From assembly GCF_047739745.1 (NCBI RefSeq), contig NZ_JBLLVA010000010.1:100370-164369 (forward strand): 64,000 nucleotides of DNA, given 5' to 3'. A program made the translations under genes and the position numbers. Source of the stretch: Pseudaminobacter sp047739745 (GTDB lineage: Bacteria > Pseudomonadota > Alphaproteobacteria > Rhizobiales > Rhizobiaceae). Below are positions 18,047 to 26,309 of this stretch, one piece after another; within the stretch, counting starts at the first letter, position 1; the number at the start of each line of letters is the position of its first letter. Under the pieces are notes generated by a model. It had not been told where the DNA came from and did not search any database. It saw only the letters and a program-made list of their open reading frames with translations.

Positions 18047-18480
18047 ACCGACAGCCTCATGCATCGACACGGGAAATCATCGTCGCCGACGCCATCCAGG
18101 AGGTGGTCAGCGAACTTCGCCTGGTCGACGTAGCCGACTATATCGCCTTCATCCGGCTTGAGCATTTCGCCTGCATAGCCGACCTCGTGGAATCCGCGGC
18201 CGAGCTCTACTTCATGCCGCGGGTGCTGCGCGTCGGCAATGGCGGCGAGGCGCGCGTCGATTGGGCCGAGCCGCCCTGCATCGTGCTCGACCTCGAATTG
18301 CGGCCGCAAGGCGCCACCGTCTATTTCGCGCTGACGCTGACGGCCGCCCATGCCGCCGTCGAGGTCAACTATGTCGCCTTCGACAAGCCGCATCCGGACC
18401 CGGAGGTGAACACCGCATATCTGCGCGCCGCATTGCAACGGTCGAAGATCTGCCGCACGCCGCTCGCCAAGGCCGGGTGA
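18043..18480 (+). CDS. Conserved flagellar-cluster protein of unknown function
   Basis: 145 residues, soluble, with no signal peptide or membrane helix. It overlaps flhB by four bases (ATGA), which argues that it is a real, co-translated gene. The mid region (VDWAEPPCIVLDLELRPQGATVYFALTLTAAHAAVEVNYVAFD) looks like alternating beta strands, so a small alpha/beta fold is likely. It ends 23 bp from visR, which is convergent. I do not recognise the family; a flagellar function is inferred from position only. Confidence 0.8.
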   Translation: MNRQPHASTREIIVADAIQEVVSELRLVDVADYIAFIRLEHFACIADLVESAAELYFMPRVLRVGNGGEARVDWAEPPCIVLDLELRPQGATVYFALTLTAAHAAVEVNYVAFDKPHPDPEVNTAYLRAALQRSKICRTPLAKAG

Positions 18481-18503
18481 GGTCCAGCCTGGCCTGAAAC
18501 GGC

Positions 18504-19244
18504 CTACTCGATCAGTCCAAGGCGCAAGGCCTTGGCCACGGCATGCATGCGGTTGACCGCGTTCAGCTTCTGCACTGTGTTGGTGAGGTACTGGTTGGCG
18601 GTATGCACCGACAGTTTGAGCAGCTTGGCGATTTCCTCGCTGGTGTGGCCGTTCGCCGTAAGCTTCAGGCATTCGCGTTCGCGCCTTGAAATCACCGGGG
18701 CCCTGCCTTCGTCGGCCGAGCGGCTGCGCATGGTGGCGGCAAACAGCGAAAAACAACGCCCATGGATTTCGGGAAGCTGGCTGGCCAAAAGGGCGATGTC
18801 GATGCCGAAAAACAGTACCAGTCCGCTCTGGCCGCGTTCGCCATAGACGGGAAAGGCGATGCCCGTGCTTTCGGGAACGGGAGCCGGAATTTCCACCGTC
18901 CAATCCTCCGGCACGAGTGCCGCCGGCGAATTGGCATCCTCATTGCCGATCCACCAGCAAGGCAGCGTCGAGAGCCTCGCATGACGGACCAAATCCTCGC
19001 CCATGCTGCCGGACAGATAGCGTGTCGCCGGCGACACGCGCGGATGCTCGGAATCGAAGCATGCCACCAGCCGCTGCCGTTCCATCGAAGGCGCGACCGA
19101 ATAGAGCGCGAACGAGGTTGCGTTGATATCGACCGCGATCCAGCGGCAGCGGCGCACCAGATCGGCAACGGTGGGCGCGTCATGCGTGGTGGCGTCGAAA
19201 CTGAATTGCGGATCGGCGAATTGCCGTGCGGCTGTCGGGGTCAA
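18504..19244 (-). CDS. visR: Master regulator of motility VisR (LuxR family)
   Basis: VisR acts with VisN, probably as a heterodimer, to activate the rhizobial flagellar cascade. The C-terminal LuxR helix-turn-helix is clear (ISRRERECLKLTANGHTSEEIAKLLKLSVHTANQYLTNTVQKLNAVNRMHAVAKALRLGLIE). The best start is TTG at 19244. It overlaps the visN stop as TTGA and has AGGAG about 9 nt upstream, giving 246 residues. Longer frames run into visN. Loss of an ATG start suggests that VisR dosage is coupled to VisN translation. Confidence 0.9.
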   Translation of the reverse strand: MTPTAARQFADPQFSFDATTHDAPTVADLVRRCRWIAVDINATSFALYSVAPSMERQRLVACFDSEHPRVSPATRYLSGSMGEDLVRHARLSTLPCWWIGNEDANSPAALVPEDWTVEIPAPVPESTGIAFPVYGERGQSGLVLFFGIDIALLASQLPEIHGRCFSLFAATMRSRSADEGRAPVISRRERECLKLTANGHTSEEIAKLLKLSVHTANQYLTNTVQKLNAVNRMHAVAKALRLGLIE

Positions 19245-19954
19245 ATGATGCCACTCCTGATCGCGGTCGCCACCGCCATGGCGCGATTGCTGGCGGAAAA
19301 TTTGCGGATCGCATGGGTGATGTAGCTGTTGACGGTGTTGGCCGAGACGCCAAGGATCACGGCGACGTCGTCGGTCGTCTTGCCCTCGGATACCCAGAAC
19401 AGACATTCCCGCTCGCGGTCGGAAAGCGGATCGGCCATCGATGCGGCGGCCAGCAGGCCCGGCACCTGCGAGAGCGCGTAGCAGCAGCGGATTTGCGCCT
19501 GCGCAAGGCTGTCGACGTCAATGCTTCCGGGGATCGCCGAGGAGAACAGGACGAACAGTCGCTGTTGACCGATATTGAGTTTCAGCGAGTAGATTTCACA
19601 ATGGCCAAGCACATCGAGCAGTTTCGCCTCTTCGCCGCCGATCCCGCCGCCGAGGGCCGGCGCTTCGGCGGTGAGCAGCCGCTGCGGGAGATGGCCCGGC
19701 GCGGTCGCCAGCGGATCCTGGGCGAGCGCCGCGATCAACCCATGGCCGGCAAGCTGGATGGCGTCGTGTATCCAGTTGGAGGCGACGATGCGCGCCTCGC
19801 TCCGGTCCTGGTCGTGGAGAATGGCGATCAGCATATAGGCATGAGCGCCGATATCGGCCGTGATGCCCATCAGGAATGCGGTGAGATCGCCGCGCGAAGC
19901 CAGCCGGGCGGCGAGCGGCGTGGAATCCTGATGGTTGGCGGCGGCGCTGATCAT
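19241..19954 (-). CDS. visN: Master regulator of motility VisN (LuxR family)
   Basis: VisN is the partner of VisR at the top of the rhizobial flagellar hierarchy. The 237-residue product has an N-terminal autoinducer-binding-like domain and a LuxR helix-turn-helix (PLSDRERECLFWVSEGKTTDDVAVILGVSANTVNSYITHAIRKFSASNRAMAVATAIRSGII). The 4-bp overlap with visR fits a two-gene operon. The promoter must lie in the 372-bp region to its right. Confidence 0.92.
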   Translation of the reverse strand: MISAAANHQDSTPLAARLASRGDLTAFLMGITADIGAHAYMLIAILHDQDRSEARIVASNWIHDAIQLAGHGLIAALAQDPLATAPGHLPQRLLTAEAPALGGGIGGEEAKLLDVLGHCEIYSLKLNIGQQRLFVLFSSAIPGSIDVDSLAQAQIRCCYALSQVPGLLAAASMADPLSDRERECLFWVSEGKTTDDVAVILGVSANTVNSYITHAIRKFSASNRAMAVATAIRSGII

Positions 19955-20326
19955 TGTCTAAAAAAAGTCCGAATCGATCCGTGGGCACGAACCCCTGGCC
20001 TGGCCAGCGGTCGAACCGCAAACGCATCACGTGTTACGAATAACGCAGTACCGGCGCGTGGCCGCGCCCGATCGGACGAATCCATAAGGGGAACGCGAAA
20101 CCGTCCGCGCCCTGCACCGGGCGCACCCGGAACATCAGACTTTGGTGGTTGCCGTGCCCCCCACGGACCGGCTGATTCGGGTCTAATCTAACCGACGACG
20201 AATCCGACTTCAAACGGGAATTGACAGAATGAAATCTTGTGTGACTCCGGCGCGACTCAAGCACCGTGCCGAAGGCACAAAAACACCGTGCCACAGGAGA
20301 CGCAGATCAATTTCGGAAGAAAGTGA
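19955..20326. other. Intergenic region upstream of visN and downstream of tRNA-Met
   Basis: Contains the visN promoter. GANTC sites are present at 19971-19975, 20174-20178, 20200-20204, 20243-20247 and 20254-20258, four of them within 85 bp. A leftward open frame (20034-20294, 86 codons) is rich in Arg and Ser and has no recognisable domain or ribosome-binding site, so I do not call it a gene. No clear terminator for the tRNA was seen. Confidence 0.5.
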
Positions 20327-20403
20327 TGGTAGCGGGAAGTGGACTCGAACCACCGACCCCAGGATTATGATTCCCGTGCTCTAACCAACTGAGCTATCCC
20401 GCC
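20327..20403 (-). tRNA. tRNA-Met (CAT), elongator type
   Basis: A 77-nt cloverleaf with encoded CCA end. The acceptor stem GGCGGGA pairs with TCCCGCT, the D arm is GCTCAGTTGGTTAGAGC, and the anticodon stem is CGGGA/TCCTG around the loop ATCATAA (anticodon CAT). The T arm contains GGTTCGAGTCC. The sequence resembles alphaproteobacterial elongator tRNA-Met rather than the initiator (no GGG/CCC anticodon stem) or tRNA-Ile2. Confidence 0.95.
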
Positions 20404-20621
20404 ACATGGCGAAGGTTCGAGGCCGTGCCTTCGAAGCGTCCGCCGAGGACGCGCGGATATAAGGTGGCGATGGCCGCTCTGTCAAGCGCGCAACGAGGTG
20501 CGAGCTTCACGAATTGACGCATTGGCGCGCCGATTCCGCAGATTGGCCGGCCCGCCGGGGGTTGAGTTCGGGCGGGCGCACCGCTATGTCTCGGCCACGG
20601 TCTTCTAGAGTTCAAAATTTG

Positions 20622-21575
20622 ATGAAATCGCGTATTGCAGTCCTGGGATGCGGGTATTGGGGCTCGAACCACATCCGCACCCTCAAGGCGCTGGGCGTCC
20701 TTCACGCGGTTTCGGATGCCAATCGCGCGCGCGCCGAGGGTTTTGCCAGCGAGCAGGATTGCCTGGCGATCGAGCCCGATGCGCTGTTTGCGCGCAAGGA
20801 CATCGATGCCATCGTCATGGCCCTGCCGCCGCAGTTTCACGCGGAGACCGCCATCAAGGCGGTGGAACACGGCAAGGACGTGCTGGTCGAAAAACCGGTG
20901 GCGCTGACGGTCGCCGATGCCGAGCGGGCGGTCGCCGCCGCCAAGGCCAACAACCGCATCTTCATGGTCGGCCATGTGCTGCGCTTCCATCCCGCCTTCG
21001 AGAAGCTGAAGCAGTTGATAGACGACGGTGAATTGGGCGAGGTCAAATACATCCACTCGCATCGCCTCGGGCTCGGCAAGTTCCACACCGAAAACGACGC
21101 GCTGTGGGACCTTGCCCCGCACGACCTGTCGATGATCCTGGCGATCACCGGCTCGGCGCCGGTGGAAGTGCGCGGCGAGGGCGCGGCGATCCTCGACCAT
21201 CTGAGCGATTTCGCCCATGTCCACATGCGCTTCGCTAACGGACTGCGCAGCCATCTCTTCACCTCGCGCCTCAATCCCTACCGCGAGCGGCGGCTGACGG
21301 TGGTCGGCACCCGCGCCATGGCGGTGTTCGACGATGTCGAGCCATGGGAGCGCAAGCTTGCCGTCTATCGCCACGCCGTTTGGCAGGACAGCGGCCACTG
21401 GGCGTTCACCGCCAACGAGCCGACCTATGTGCCCGTCGGCGAAGGCATGCCGCTGACGCGTGAGTTGGAGCATTTCCTGCACTGCATCCGCACCCGAACG
21501 CCGCCGCTGACCGACGGCGAGGAGGCGGTTACGGTGCTGCGCATACTGACCGCCGGCTCGGTCACGCACTATTAG
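20622..21575 (+). CDS. Gfo/Idh/MocA-family NAD(P)-dependent oxidoreductase
   Basis: 317 residues from the ATG at 20622. The N-terminal Rossmann fold starts RIAVLGCGYWGSNHIRTL, with the family motifs VLVEKPVALTVADAERAV and GHVLRFHPAFEKLKQLI. The C-terminal beta-sheet domain contains the substrate-site pattern LWDLAPHDLSMIL. The substrate is probably a sugar or nucleotide sugar, but it cannot be read from the sequence. A longer in-frame start at 20514 would lie close to the tRNA and gives a low-complexity extension, so it is rejected. It stands alone with no operon partner. Confidence 0.88.
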   Translation: MKSRIAVLGCGYWGSNHIRTLKALGVLHAVSDANRARAEGFASEQDCLAIEPDALFARKDIDAIVMALPPQFHAETAIKAVEHGKDVLVEKPVALTVADAERAVAAAKANNRIFMVGHVLRFHPAFEKLKQLIDDGELGEVKYIHSHRLGLGKFHTENDALWDLAPHDLSMILAITGSAPVEVRGEGAAILDHLSDFAHVHMRFANGLRSHLFTSRLNPYRERRLTVVGTRAMAVFDDVEPWERKLAVYRHAVWQDSGHWAFTANEPTYVPVGEGMPLTRELEHFLHCIRTRTPPLTDGEEAVTVLRILTAGSVTHY

Positions 21576-21608
21576 AGCGCTCGGGTAATCCTCGGCTCGA
21601 AGCCTCAC

Positions 21609-21632
21609 CTTCTCCTCGTGAACGGGGAGAAG
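21609..21632. repeat. Short GC-rich palindrome of a dispersed type
   Basis: Arms CTTCTCC (21609-21615) and GGAGAAG (21626-21632) flank TCGTGAACGG in the gap between the convergent oxidoreductase and mnmA genes. Palindromes of this form are common between genes in rhizobia. It could act as a bidirectional stem-loop but has no T-tract. Confidence 0.5.
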
Positions 21633-21731
21633 AAGCGGCGATACCCTCTTCCCGTTCGGGCGCGCCGGTAAGAGCGAGGAACAGTGCGAAATTCGAAGAA
21701 CTGGCTGACCCAGAGACTTTAGCGCCCCCGA

Positions 21732-22922
21732 CTACTCCGCCGCGATGTGCGAGGGCATCGCGGCCAGCTTCGTCAGCATGGCTTCGGCCTCGGCGCCACG
21801 CTCGGAGCGTTCGATGAAGCCGCCGCCCAGCACCCGCGCTTCATTGCCGTTGTCGGCATAGAGAACGCAGGCCTGGCCCGGCGCGATGCCGGACTCGCCG
21901 TCGCCGAGTTCCACCGTGACCACACCCTCATGGACATGGAGCATGGCCGGGCGCGGCGGCCGGGTCGAACGCACCTTGGCGAAAAGCTCGACGCCCTCCG
22001 CGGCGATATCGCTAAGCGGGGCGTCACCCAGCCAATTGACGTTGCGCAGGTAGAGCTTGTGGGTCTCAAGCGCCTCGCGCGGGCCGACGATGACGCGCGC
22101 ATGCTCGGCGTCGAGATGGACGACATAGAGCGGCTCGCCGGAAGCGATGCCGATGCCGCGGCGCTGGCCGATCGTATAGCGCAATATGCCCTCATGACGG
22201 CCGAGCACCCGCCCATCGATATGCACGATGTCGCCGGGCGTCGCCGCCATCGGCTTCAGCTTGGCGATGATGTCGGAATATTTGCCGTTCGGCACGAAGC
22301 AGATGTCCTGGCTGTCATGCTTGGTTGCGACGCTCAGCCCCAACTCCTCGGCGATGGCGCGGACCTCCGGCTTGGGCAGGCCACCGAGCGGAAAGCGCAG
22401 ATAGTCGATCTGCTCCTGCGTGGTGGCGAACAGGAAATAGCTCTGGTCGCGATCGGCGTCGACCGGCCGGTAAAGGGCCCTGTGCGCACCGTTGGGCCGG
22501 CTGCGGATATAGTGGCCGGTTGCCAGCGCATCGGCGTTGAGGTCGCGCGCCGTCTCCAGCAGATCGGCGAACTTCACCGTCTGGTTGCAGGAAACGCAGG
22601 GAATGGGCGTCTCGCCCGAAACGTAGCTTTCGGCAAAGGGGTCGATCACCGCCTTGCGGAACCGCTCCTCGTAGTTCAGCACGTAATGCGGGATGCCGAG
22701 CGTCTCGGAAACACGGCGGGCGTCGTCAATGTCCTGACCGGCGCAACATGAGCCGGCGCGGTGGGTTGCCGCGCCATGATCGTAAAGCTGCAGCGTTACC
22801 CCGATGACATCGTAGCCTTCGCGCTTGAGGATGCCGGCGACGACGGACGAGTCGACCCCGCCTGACATCGCCACCACGACACGCGTATCCTCAGGCCGAC
22901 CGGGCAGATCCAGGCTGTTCAT
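21732..22922 (-). CDS. mnmA: tRNA 2-thiouridylase MnmA
   Basis: MnmA inserts sulfur at C2 of wobble uridine in tRNA-Lys, -Glu and -Gln using ATP and sulfur from a relay. The 396-residue product has a PP-loop (VVVAMSGGVDSSVVAGIL, about 15-32), the catalytic Cys in PCVSCNQTVKF, and the second Cys in DICFVPNGKYSDII. It also has the tRNA-binding KVRSTRPPRPAML region near the C-terminus. It diverges from sciP. Confidence 0.96.
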   Translation of the reverse strand: MNSLDLPGRPEDTRVVVAMSGGVDSSVVAGILKREGYDVIGVTLQLYDHGAATHRAGSCCAGQDIDDARRVSETLGIPHYVLNYEERFRKAVIDPFAESYVSGETPIPCVSCNQTVKFADLLETARDLNADALATGHYIRSRPNGAHRALYRPVDADRDQSYFLFATTQEQIDYLRFPLGGLPKPEVRAIAEELGLSVATKHDSQDICFVPNGKYSDIIAKLKPMAATPGDIVHIDGRVLGRHEGILRYTIGQRRGIGIASGEPLYVVHLDAEHARVIVGPREALETHKLYLRNVNWLGDAPLSDIAAEGVELFAKVRSTRPPRPAMLHVHEGVVTVELGDGESGIAPGQACVLYADNGNEARVLGGGFIERSERGAEAEAMLTKLAAMPSHIAAE

Positions 22923-23053
22923 GGAGGGTGGTCCGTTTCAAGCTATTCGCGCGCTTCATCTTGATCGCCCGAATATAGGTGAAGTGGCGGCGAAGCGCCA
23001 CACCATCCATTTCGGCTGCGGCATTTCGCGGCCGCGCCGGGCGGTAAGGTTGG

Positions 23054-23068
23054 TTAACAACGGGTTTA
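23054..23068 (+). promoter_or_regulatory. CtrA-like box upstream of sciP
   Basis: TTAA (23054-23057), seven bases, then TTTA (23065-23068) matches the TTAA-N7-TTAA type CtrA site with one change. It lies about 100 bp before the sciP start, with a weaker TTAC/TTTA pair at 23086-23099. Regulation of sciP by CtrA is known in Caulobacter; its use here is inferred. Confidence 0.5.
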
Positions 23069-23168
23069 CGATGATTACGCAAGGCTTACCATCGGTTTAG
23101 GCAATTTTTAAAGCTGTGACGGTAGTGTGATCGCGATTGGGTCTCTGAGTTTTGTGTAGAGAGTACTT

Positions 23169-23444
23169 ATGACCGATCTGGTTAGACCACGTGTCAAATA
23201 TGTTATTGGTCCCGACGGCAGTCCGCTCACGATTGCAGACCTTCCGCCGTCAAATACGCGTCGCTGGGTTATCCGGCGCAAAGCGGAAGTCGTGGCCGCG
23301 GTCCGCGGCGGCCTTCTCAGCCTCGACGAGGCATGCCAGCGCTATAAGCTGACAACAGAGGAATTCCTCTCCTGGCAGGCATCCATAGACGAATACGGTC
23401 TGGCGGGTCTGCGCACCACACGTATCCAGCAATATCGCCACTGA
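23169..23444 (+). CDS. sciP: CtrA inhibitor SciP (DUF1153)
   Basis: SciP is a small helix-turn-helix protein that, in Caulobacter, blocks CtrA-dependent transcription in G1. The 91-residue product carries the DUF1153 signature (RVKYVIGPDGSPLTIADLPP, then RRWVIRRKAEVVAAVRGGLLSLDEACQRYKLTTEEFLSWQ). Its length matches the family. It lies 1.7 kb from ctrA on the same strand, with its own promoter region carrying a CtrA-like box. Confidence 0.93.
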   Translation: MTDLVRPRVKYVIGPDGSPLTIADLPPSNTRRWVIRRKAEVVAAVRGGLLSLDEACQRYKLTTEEFLSWQASIDEYGLAGLRTTRIQQYRH

Positions 23445-23525
23445 TCGCGTCCTCCGGAAAATTCTTTCCGATTTTCGGGTGCATGCGCTAAGCAATCTTC
23501 CACGGCATGTGACGGGAGGGGGGCG

Positions 23526-24242
23526 ATGCGCATATTGATATTCCAGCATCTTGCGGTGGAGCATGCCGGCGTCTTCGCCGACTTCTGGCGCGAAGCCGGG
23601 CATCAGATGAAGATCGTCGAGCTCGACGAGGGCGAGCCCATTCCCGCGCTGGAGGACTTCGACCTGCTCACAGTCATGGGCGGTCCGATGGATGTCTGGC
23701 AGGAGGACATTCATCCGTGGCTCGTGCCGGAAAAGGCGGCGATCAGGCGCTGGGTGAGGGAGCTTGAACGGCCCTATCTCGGCATCTGCCTTGGGCACCA
23801 GCTGCTTGCCGATGCTCTTGGCGGGAAGGTCTCGCTGATGGCGCGGCCGGAGGTGGGGCTGGCCAAGGTGGAACTCACCGCCTCGGGACGCGGCGATCCG
23901 CTCTTCAACGGCCTGGAGCCGACACTTGAAACCCTGCAATGGCATGGCGCCGAGGTTTCAGTGCTGCCGGACCACGCCCATGTGCTCGCCGCAAATGCCG
24001 CCTGTCCGATCCAGGCAATGCGATGGGGAAACCGCGCTTACGGCTTCCAATACCACATGGAGATCACCGACCGGACCGTCGGTGACTGGGAGCGCATTCC
24101 CGAATACAAGGCCAGTCTGGAGAAGGCTCTCGGCATCGAGGAAGCCGCAGGGCTCTCCTCGGCTGTCGCATCCCGCCTTGCGGCTTTCGGCCAGGCGGCG
24201 CAGCGGATCAACGCGAATTTCATGGCGTCGATCGGGCGATAG
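23526..24242 (+). CDS. Class I glutamine amidotransferase-like protein
   Basis: 238 residues, single GATase1 domain, with the nucleophile Cys88 in YLGICLGHQLLADALGG and the His177/Glu179 dyad in GFQYHMEIT. This architecture is typical of stand-alone amidotransferase-like proteins of the YfeJ or GuaA-N-terminal type whose acceptor is often unknown. A GAGGGGGGCG ribosome-binding site precedes the ATG. It is flanked by sciP and the convergent fliJ, but there is no evidence of a cell-cycle role. Confidence 0.88.
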   Translation: MRILIFQHLAVEHAGVFADFWREAGHQMKIVELDEGEPIPALEDFDLLTVMGGPMDVWQEDIHPWLVPEKAAIRRWVRELERPYLGICLGHQLLADALGGKVSLMARPEVGLAKVELTASGRGDPLFNGLEPTLETLQWHGAEVSVLPDHAHVLAANAACPIQAMRWGNRAYGFQYHMEITDRTVGDWERIPEYKASLEKALGIEEAAGLSSAVASRLAAFGQAAQRINANFMASIGR

Positions 24243-24293
24243 CAGCGCTGCCCCGCAGTATCGGTTAAGCAGCGGTGGCGATTGCTGATCGCG

Positions 24294-24671
24294 TCAGCCG
24301 ATCATGACATTACGATTGGGCGTTTCCGGCTCGCTTCGCTTGCCGTCGCGCGATTCCAGCAATTCCGCCTTGGAAAGCTCCGCTTCAGCTTCGGCCAGTA
24401 ATGATTCGGCAGCCGCCTTCTGCTGCAGGAGGTCGGCTTGCGAGTTCTTCAGGTTGTCGCGGCGCAGGCGTGCCGCCTTGGCGAAGGTCGGATAGGCGAA
24501 ATGGTTGATGTCGGTGATGCCGGCCTTCTTCTCCTCAGCGTTGATCTGCAGTTCCAGCTCCCCCGCCATCCGGTCGAATTCGGCAATCATCATGTCGAGT
24601 TGCAGCAGCTGGCGGCGCTTTTCATTGACCTGGAACTGCTTCAGCCTCACGAGGTTCTCACGTGATTTCAT
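24294..24671 (-). CDS. fliJ: Flagellar export chaperone FliJ
   Basis: FliJ is a coiled-coil protein of the export apparatus that couples FliI to the gate. The 125-residue product is almost entirely coiled coil (MKSRENLVRLKQFQVNEKRRQLLQLDMMIAEFDRMAGEL...NLKNSQADLLQQKAAAESLLAEAEAELSKAE). In alphaproteobacteria fliJ lies next to and divergent from ctrA, as here, so the 445-bp region between them likely serves both. This places it apart from the main flagellar cluster. Confidence 0.85.
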   Translation of the reverse strand: MKSRENLVRLKQFQVNEKRRQLLQLDMMIAEFDRMAGELELQINAEEKKAGITDINHFAYPTFAKAARLRRDNLKNSQADLLQQKAAAESLLAEAEAELSKAELLESRDGKRSEPETPNRNVMIG

Positions 24672-25116
24672 TGGTCGATACTCCCGTGCACGCGTTCACT
24701 CCACTCAAACGCCACTCTAGGCCCCTCCGGCCAACCACCCGACCGATGCGGCCGGATCCCCATTCGGAAACAAATTCCTAAAATTCCGCCCGCTGGTAAC
24801 CATTCGTTTACGGGCATTGTTAATCATACGGGGCAGGACTTAAGGGGCGGTAAAGATTTGGGTTCGAAGCCTAACGACCGCATGCGGAGTCGAATGAATC
24901 GTTTAGTGACTGGGTTTAATGTGCTGCATTAAGAAATAGGCTTTTGGATTCGCCATTAGATTCAAGAAGGTGTGGCGGAAGGTTAAAAAATCTGGTATGG
25001 CTTGCGAAGCGAAATTAGATTTTGTTAACCATTCGATGTCAGCCTGCGGCCAAGGCAATCGCTGCTCCGGTACCGGGTGGTTTTGAGACGGTTCGGCGGC
25101 AGAAAAGGGGACTGAA
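24672..25116. promoter_or_regulatory. ctrA-fliJ divergent control region
   Basis: An AT-rich 445-bp gap. GANTC sites occur at 24887-24891, 24896-24900, 24947-24951 and 24959-24963. CtrA-like elements are GTAA-N7-TTTA at 24796-24810, TTAA-N7-TAAA at 24840-24854 and TTAACCAT at 25026-25033. This matches the known logic of methylation-sensitive and autoregulated ctrA promoters in Caulobacter. A leftward open frame at 24903-25193 spans the region and runs into ctrA; it looks non-coding. Confidence 0.7.
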
Positions 25117-25812
25117 ATGCGTGTTCTGCTGATTGAAGACGATAGTGCGACCGCACAAAGCATCGAATTGATGCTCAAATCCGAGAGCTTCAACGTTTAT
25201 ACGACCGACCTCGGCGAAGAGGGTGTCGATCTCGGCAAGCTCTACGACTACGACATCATTCTCCTCGACCTCAACCTGCCCGACATGTCGGGCTATGAAG
25301 TGTTGCGGACGCTGCGCCTGTCGAAGGTCAAGACGCCGATCCTCATCCTGTCGGGCATGGCCGGCATCGAGGACAAGGTGCGCGGCCTGGGCTTCGGCGC
25401 CGACGACTACATGACCAAGCCTTTCCACAAGGACGAGCTGGTGGCGCGCATCCACGCCATCGTGCGCCGCTCGAAAGGGCACGCCCAATCGGTCATCACC
25501 ACCGGCGACCTCGTCGTCAATCTCGACGCCAAGACCGTGGAAGTCGGCGGCCAGCGCGTGCATCTGACCGGCAAGGAATACCAGATGCTGGAGCTGCTTT
25601 CGCTGCGCAAGGGCACCACGCTCACCAAGGAAATGTTCCTCAACCACCTCTATGGCGGCATGGACGAGCCGGAATTGAAGATCATCGACGTTTTCATCTG
25701 CAAGCTGCGCAAGAAGCTCGACGCCGCATCCGGCAGCCAGAGCTATATCGAGACCGTCTGGGGTCGCGGCTATGTGCTGCGCGAGCCGGAAGACATTCGC
25801 GAAAGCGCCTGA
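25117..25812 (+). CDS. ctrA: Cell-cycle master response regulator CtrA
   Basis: CtrA is an essential OmpR-family regulator controlling cell-cycle, envelope and motility genes in alphaproteobacteria. The 231-residue product has a receiver domain with phospho-acceptor Asp51 (YDIILLDLNLPDMSGYEV), Lys in MTKPFHKDELVARI, and a winged helix (VHLTGKEYQMLELLSLRKGTTLTKEMFLNHLYGGMDEPELKIIDVFICKLRKKL). The sequence is the canonical rhizobial form. It is transcribed alone and ends in a strong terminator. Confidence 0.98.
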   Translation: MRVLLIEDDSATAQSIELMLKSESFNVYTTDLGEEGVDLGKLYDYDIILLDLNLPDMSGYEVLRTLRLSKVKTPILILSGMAGIEDKVRGLGFGADDYMTKPFHKDELVARIHAIVRRSKGHAQSVITTGDLVVNLDAKTVEVGGQRVHLTGKEYQMLELLSLRKGTTLTKEMFLNHLYGGMDEPELKIIDVFICKLRKKLDAASGSQSYIETVWGRGYVLREPEDIRESA

Positions 25813-25863
25813 TTCGCTAACGCGCCCCTTGGGGCGCGCTGCACTCAAACGTCCAACTCTTTG

Positions 25864-25889
25864 AAAACCCGGTTTTTTGCCGGGTTTTT
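25864..25889 (+). terminator. Rho-independent terminator of ctrA
   Basis: Stem AACCCGG/CCGGGTT with a short T-rich loop followed by TTTTT at 25885-25889. A second GC hairpin, CGCGCCCC-TT-GGGGCGCG at 25821-25838, precedes it. The A-run on the left arm means the structure can also work for the convergent receiver gene, which ends at 25944. Confidence 0.88.
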
Positions 25890-25943
25890 CGCGTTTAGCG
25901 GTCCAGGCAGTGCCTCCCGCAAAACGAAATCGGCGGCTTATGC

Positions 25944-26309
25944 TCACGCCGCCTGCAGGCTACGAAACCGGGAAAGAAGCTGCGGCCGGTTGAACGGTTT
26001 CAGAATATAGTCCTGAGCCCCGGCCCGCTTGGCGCGCATGATGGCGCCGACGTCCACCTCATACAGGCATATGGCTATGGTCGGCTTGATCAGAGCCGGA
26101 ATGGCGCGGATGCGGCGAATCACATCGGTGCTCGCCATGTCCGGCAGCGATGCATCGACGACGATGATGTCGGGCATGTCCGTAGCGCACATGTCGATGG
26201 CGTCAGAGCCGCTCGCCGCCTCGATGACCAGCAGGTCCGGGCCATTCAAAATGCGTTTGGCGACTTTCCGGACAACGCTCGAATCATCGATGAACATGCA
26301 ACGCTTCAT
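25944..26309 (-). CDS. Single-domain CheY/DivK-like response regulator
   Basis: 121 residues, receiver domain only. The acidic pocket is present (FIDDS, Asp8/Asp9), the phospho-acceptor is Asp52 (DIIVVDASLPDM) and Lys104 lies in YILKPF. The conserved switch Thr/Ser of strand 4 appears to be replaced by Cys81 (PTIAICLYEVD). It lies downstream of chpT in the same orientation, between ctrA and chpT, so it may be a phosphorelay partner. It is not clearly DivK or CpdR. A TAAA-N7-TAAA pair (26408-26422) lies upstream. Confidence 0.85.
   Translation of the reverse strand: MKRCMFIDDSSVVRKVAKRILNGPDLLVIEAASGSDAIDMCATDMPDIIVVDASLPDMASTDVIRRIRAIPALIKPTIAICLYEVDVGAIMRAKRAGAQDYILKPFNRPQLLSRFRSLQAA

Noticed and set aside
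20034..20294. 86-codon leftward frame upstream of visN
   Set aside because: No ribosome-binding site or known domain, Arg/Ser-rich, located in a promoter region.
20327..20403. tRNA-Met as a possible integration site
   Set aside because: No integrase, direct repeat of the tRNA 3' end or change in gene content was seen on either side.
24903..25193. 96-codon leftward frame across the ctrA promoter
   Set aside because: It runs into the ctrA coding region antisense and shows no domain. The region is better explained as control DNA.
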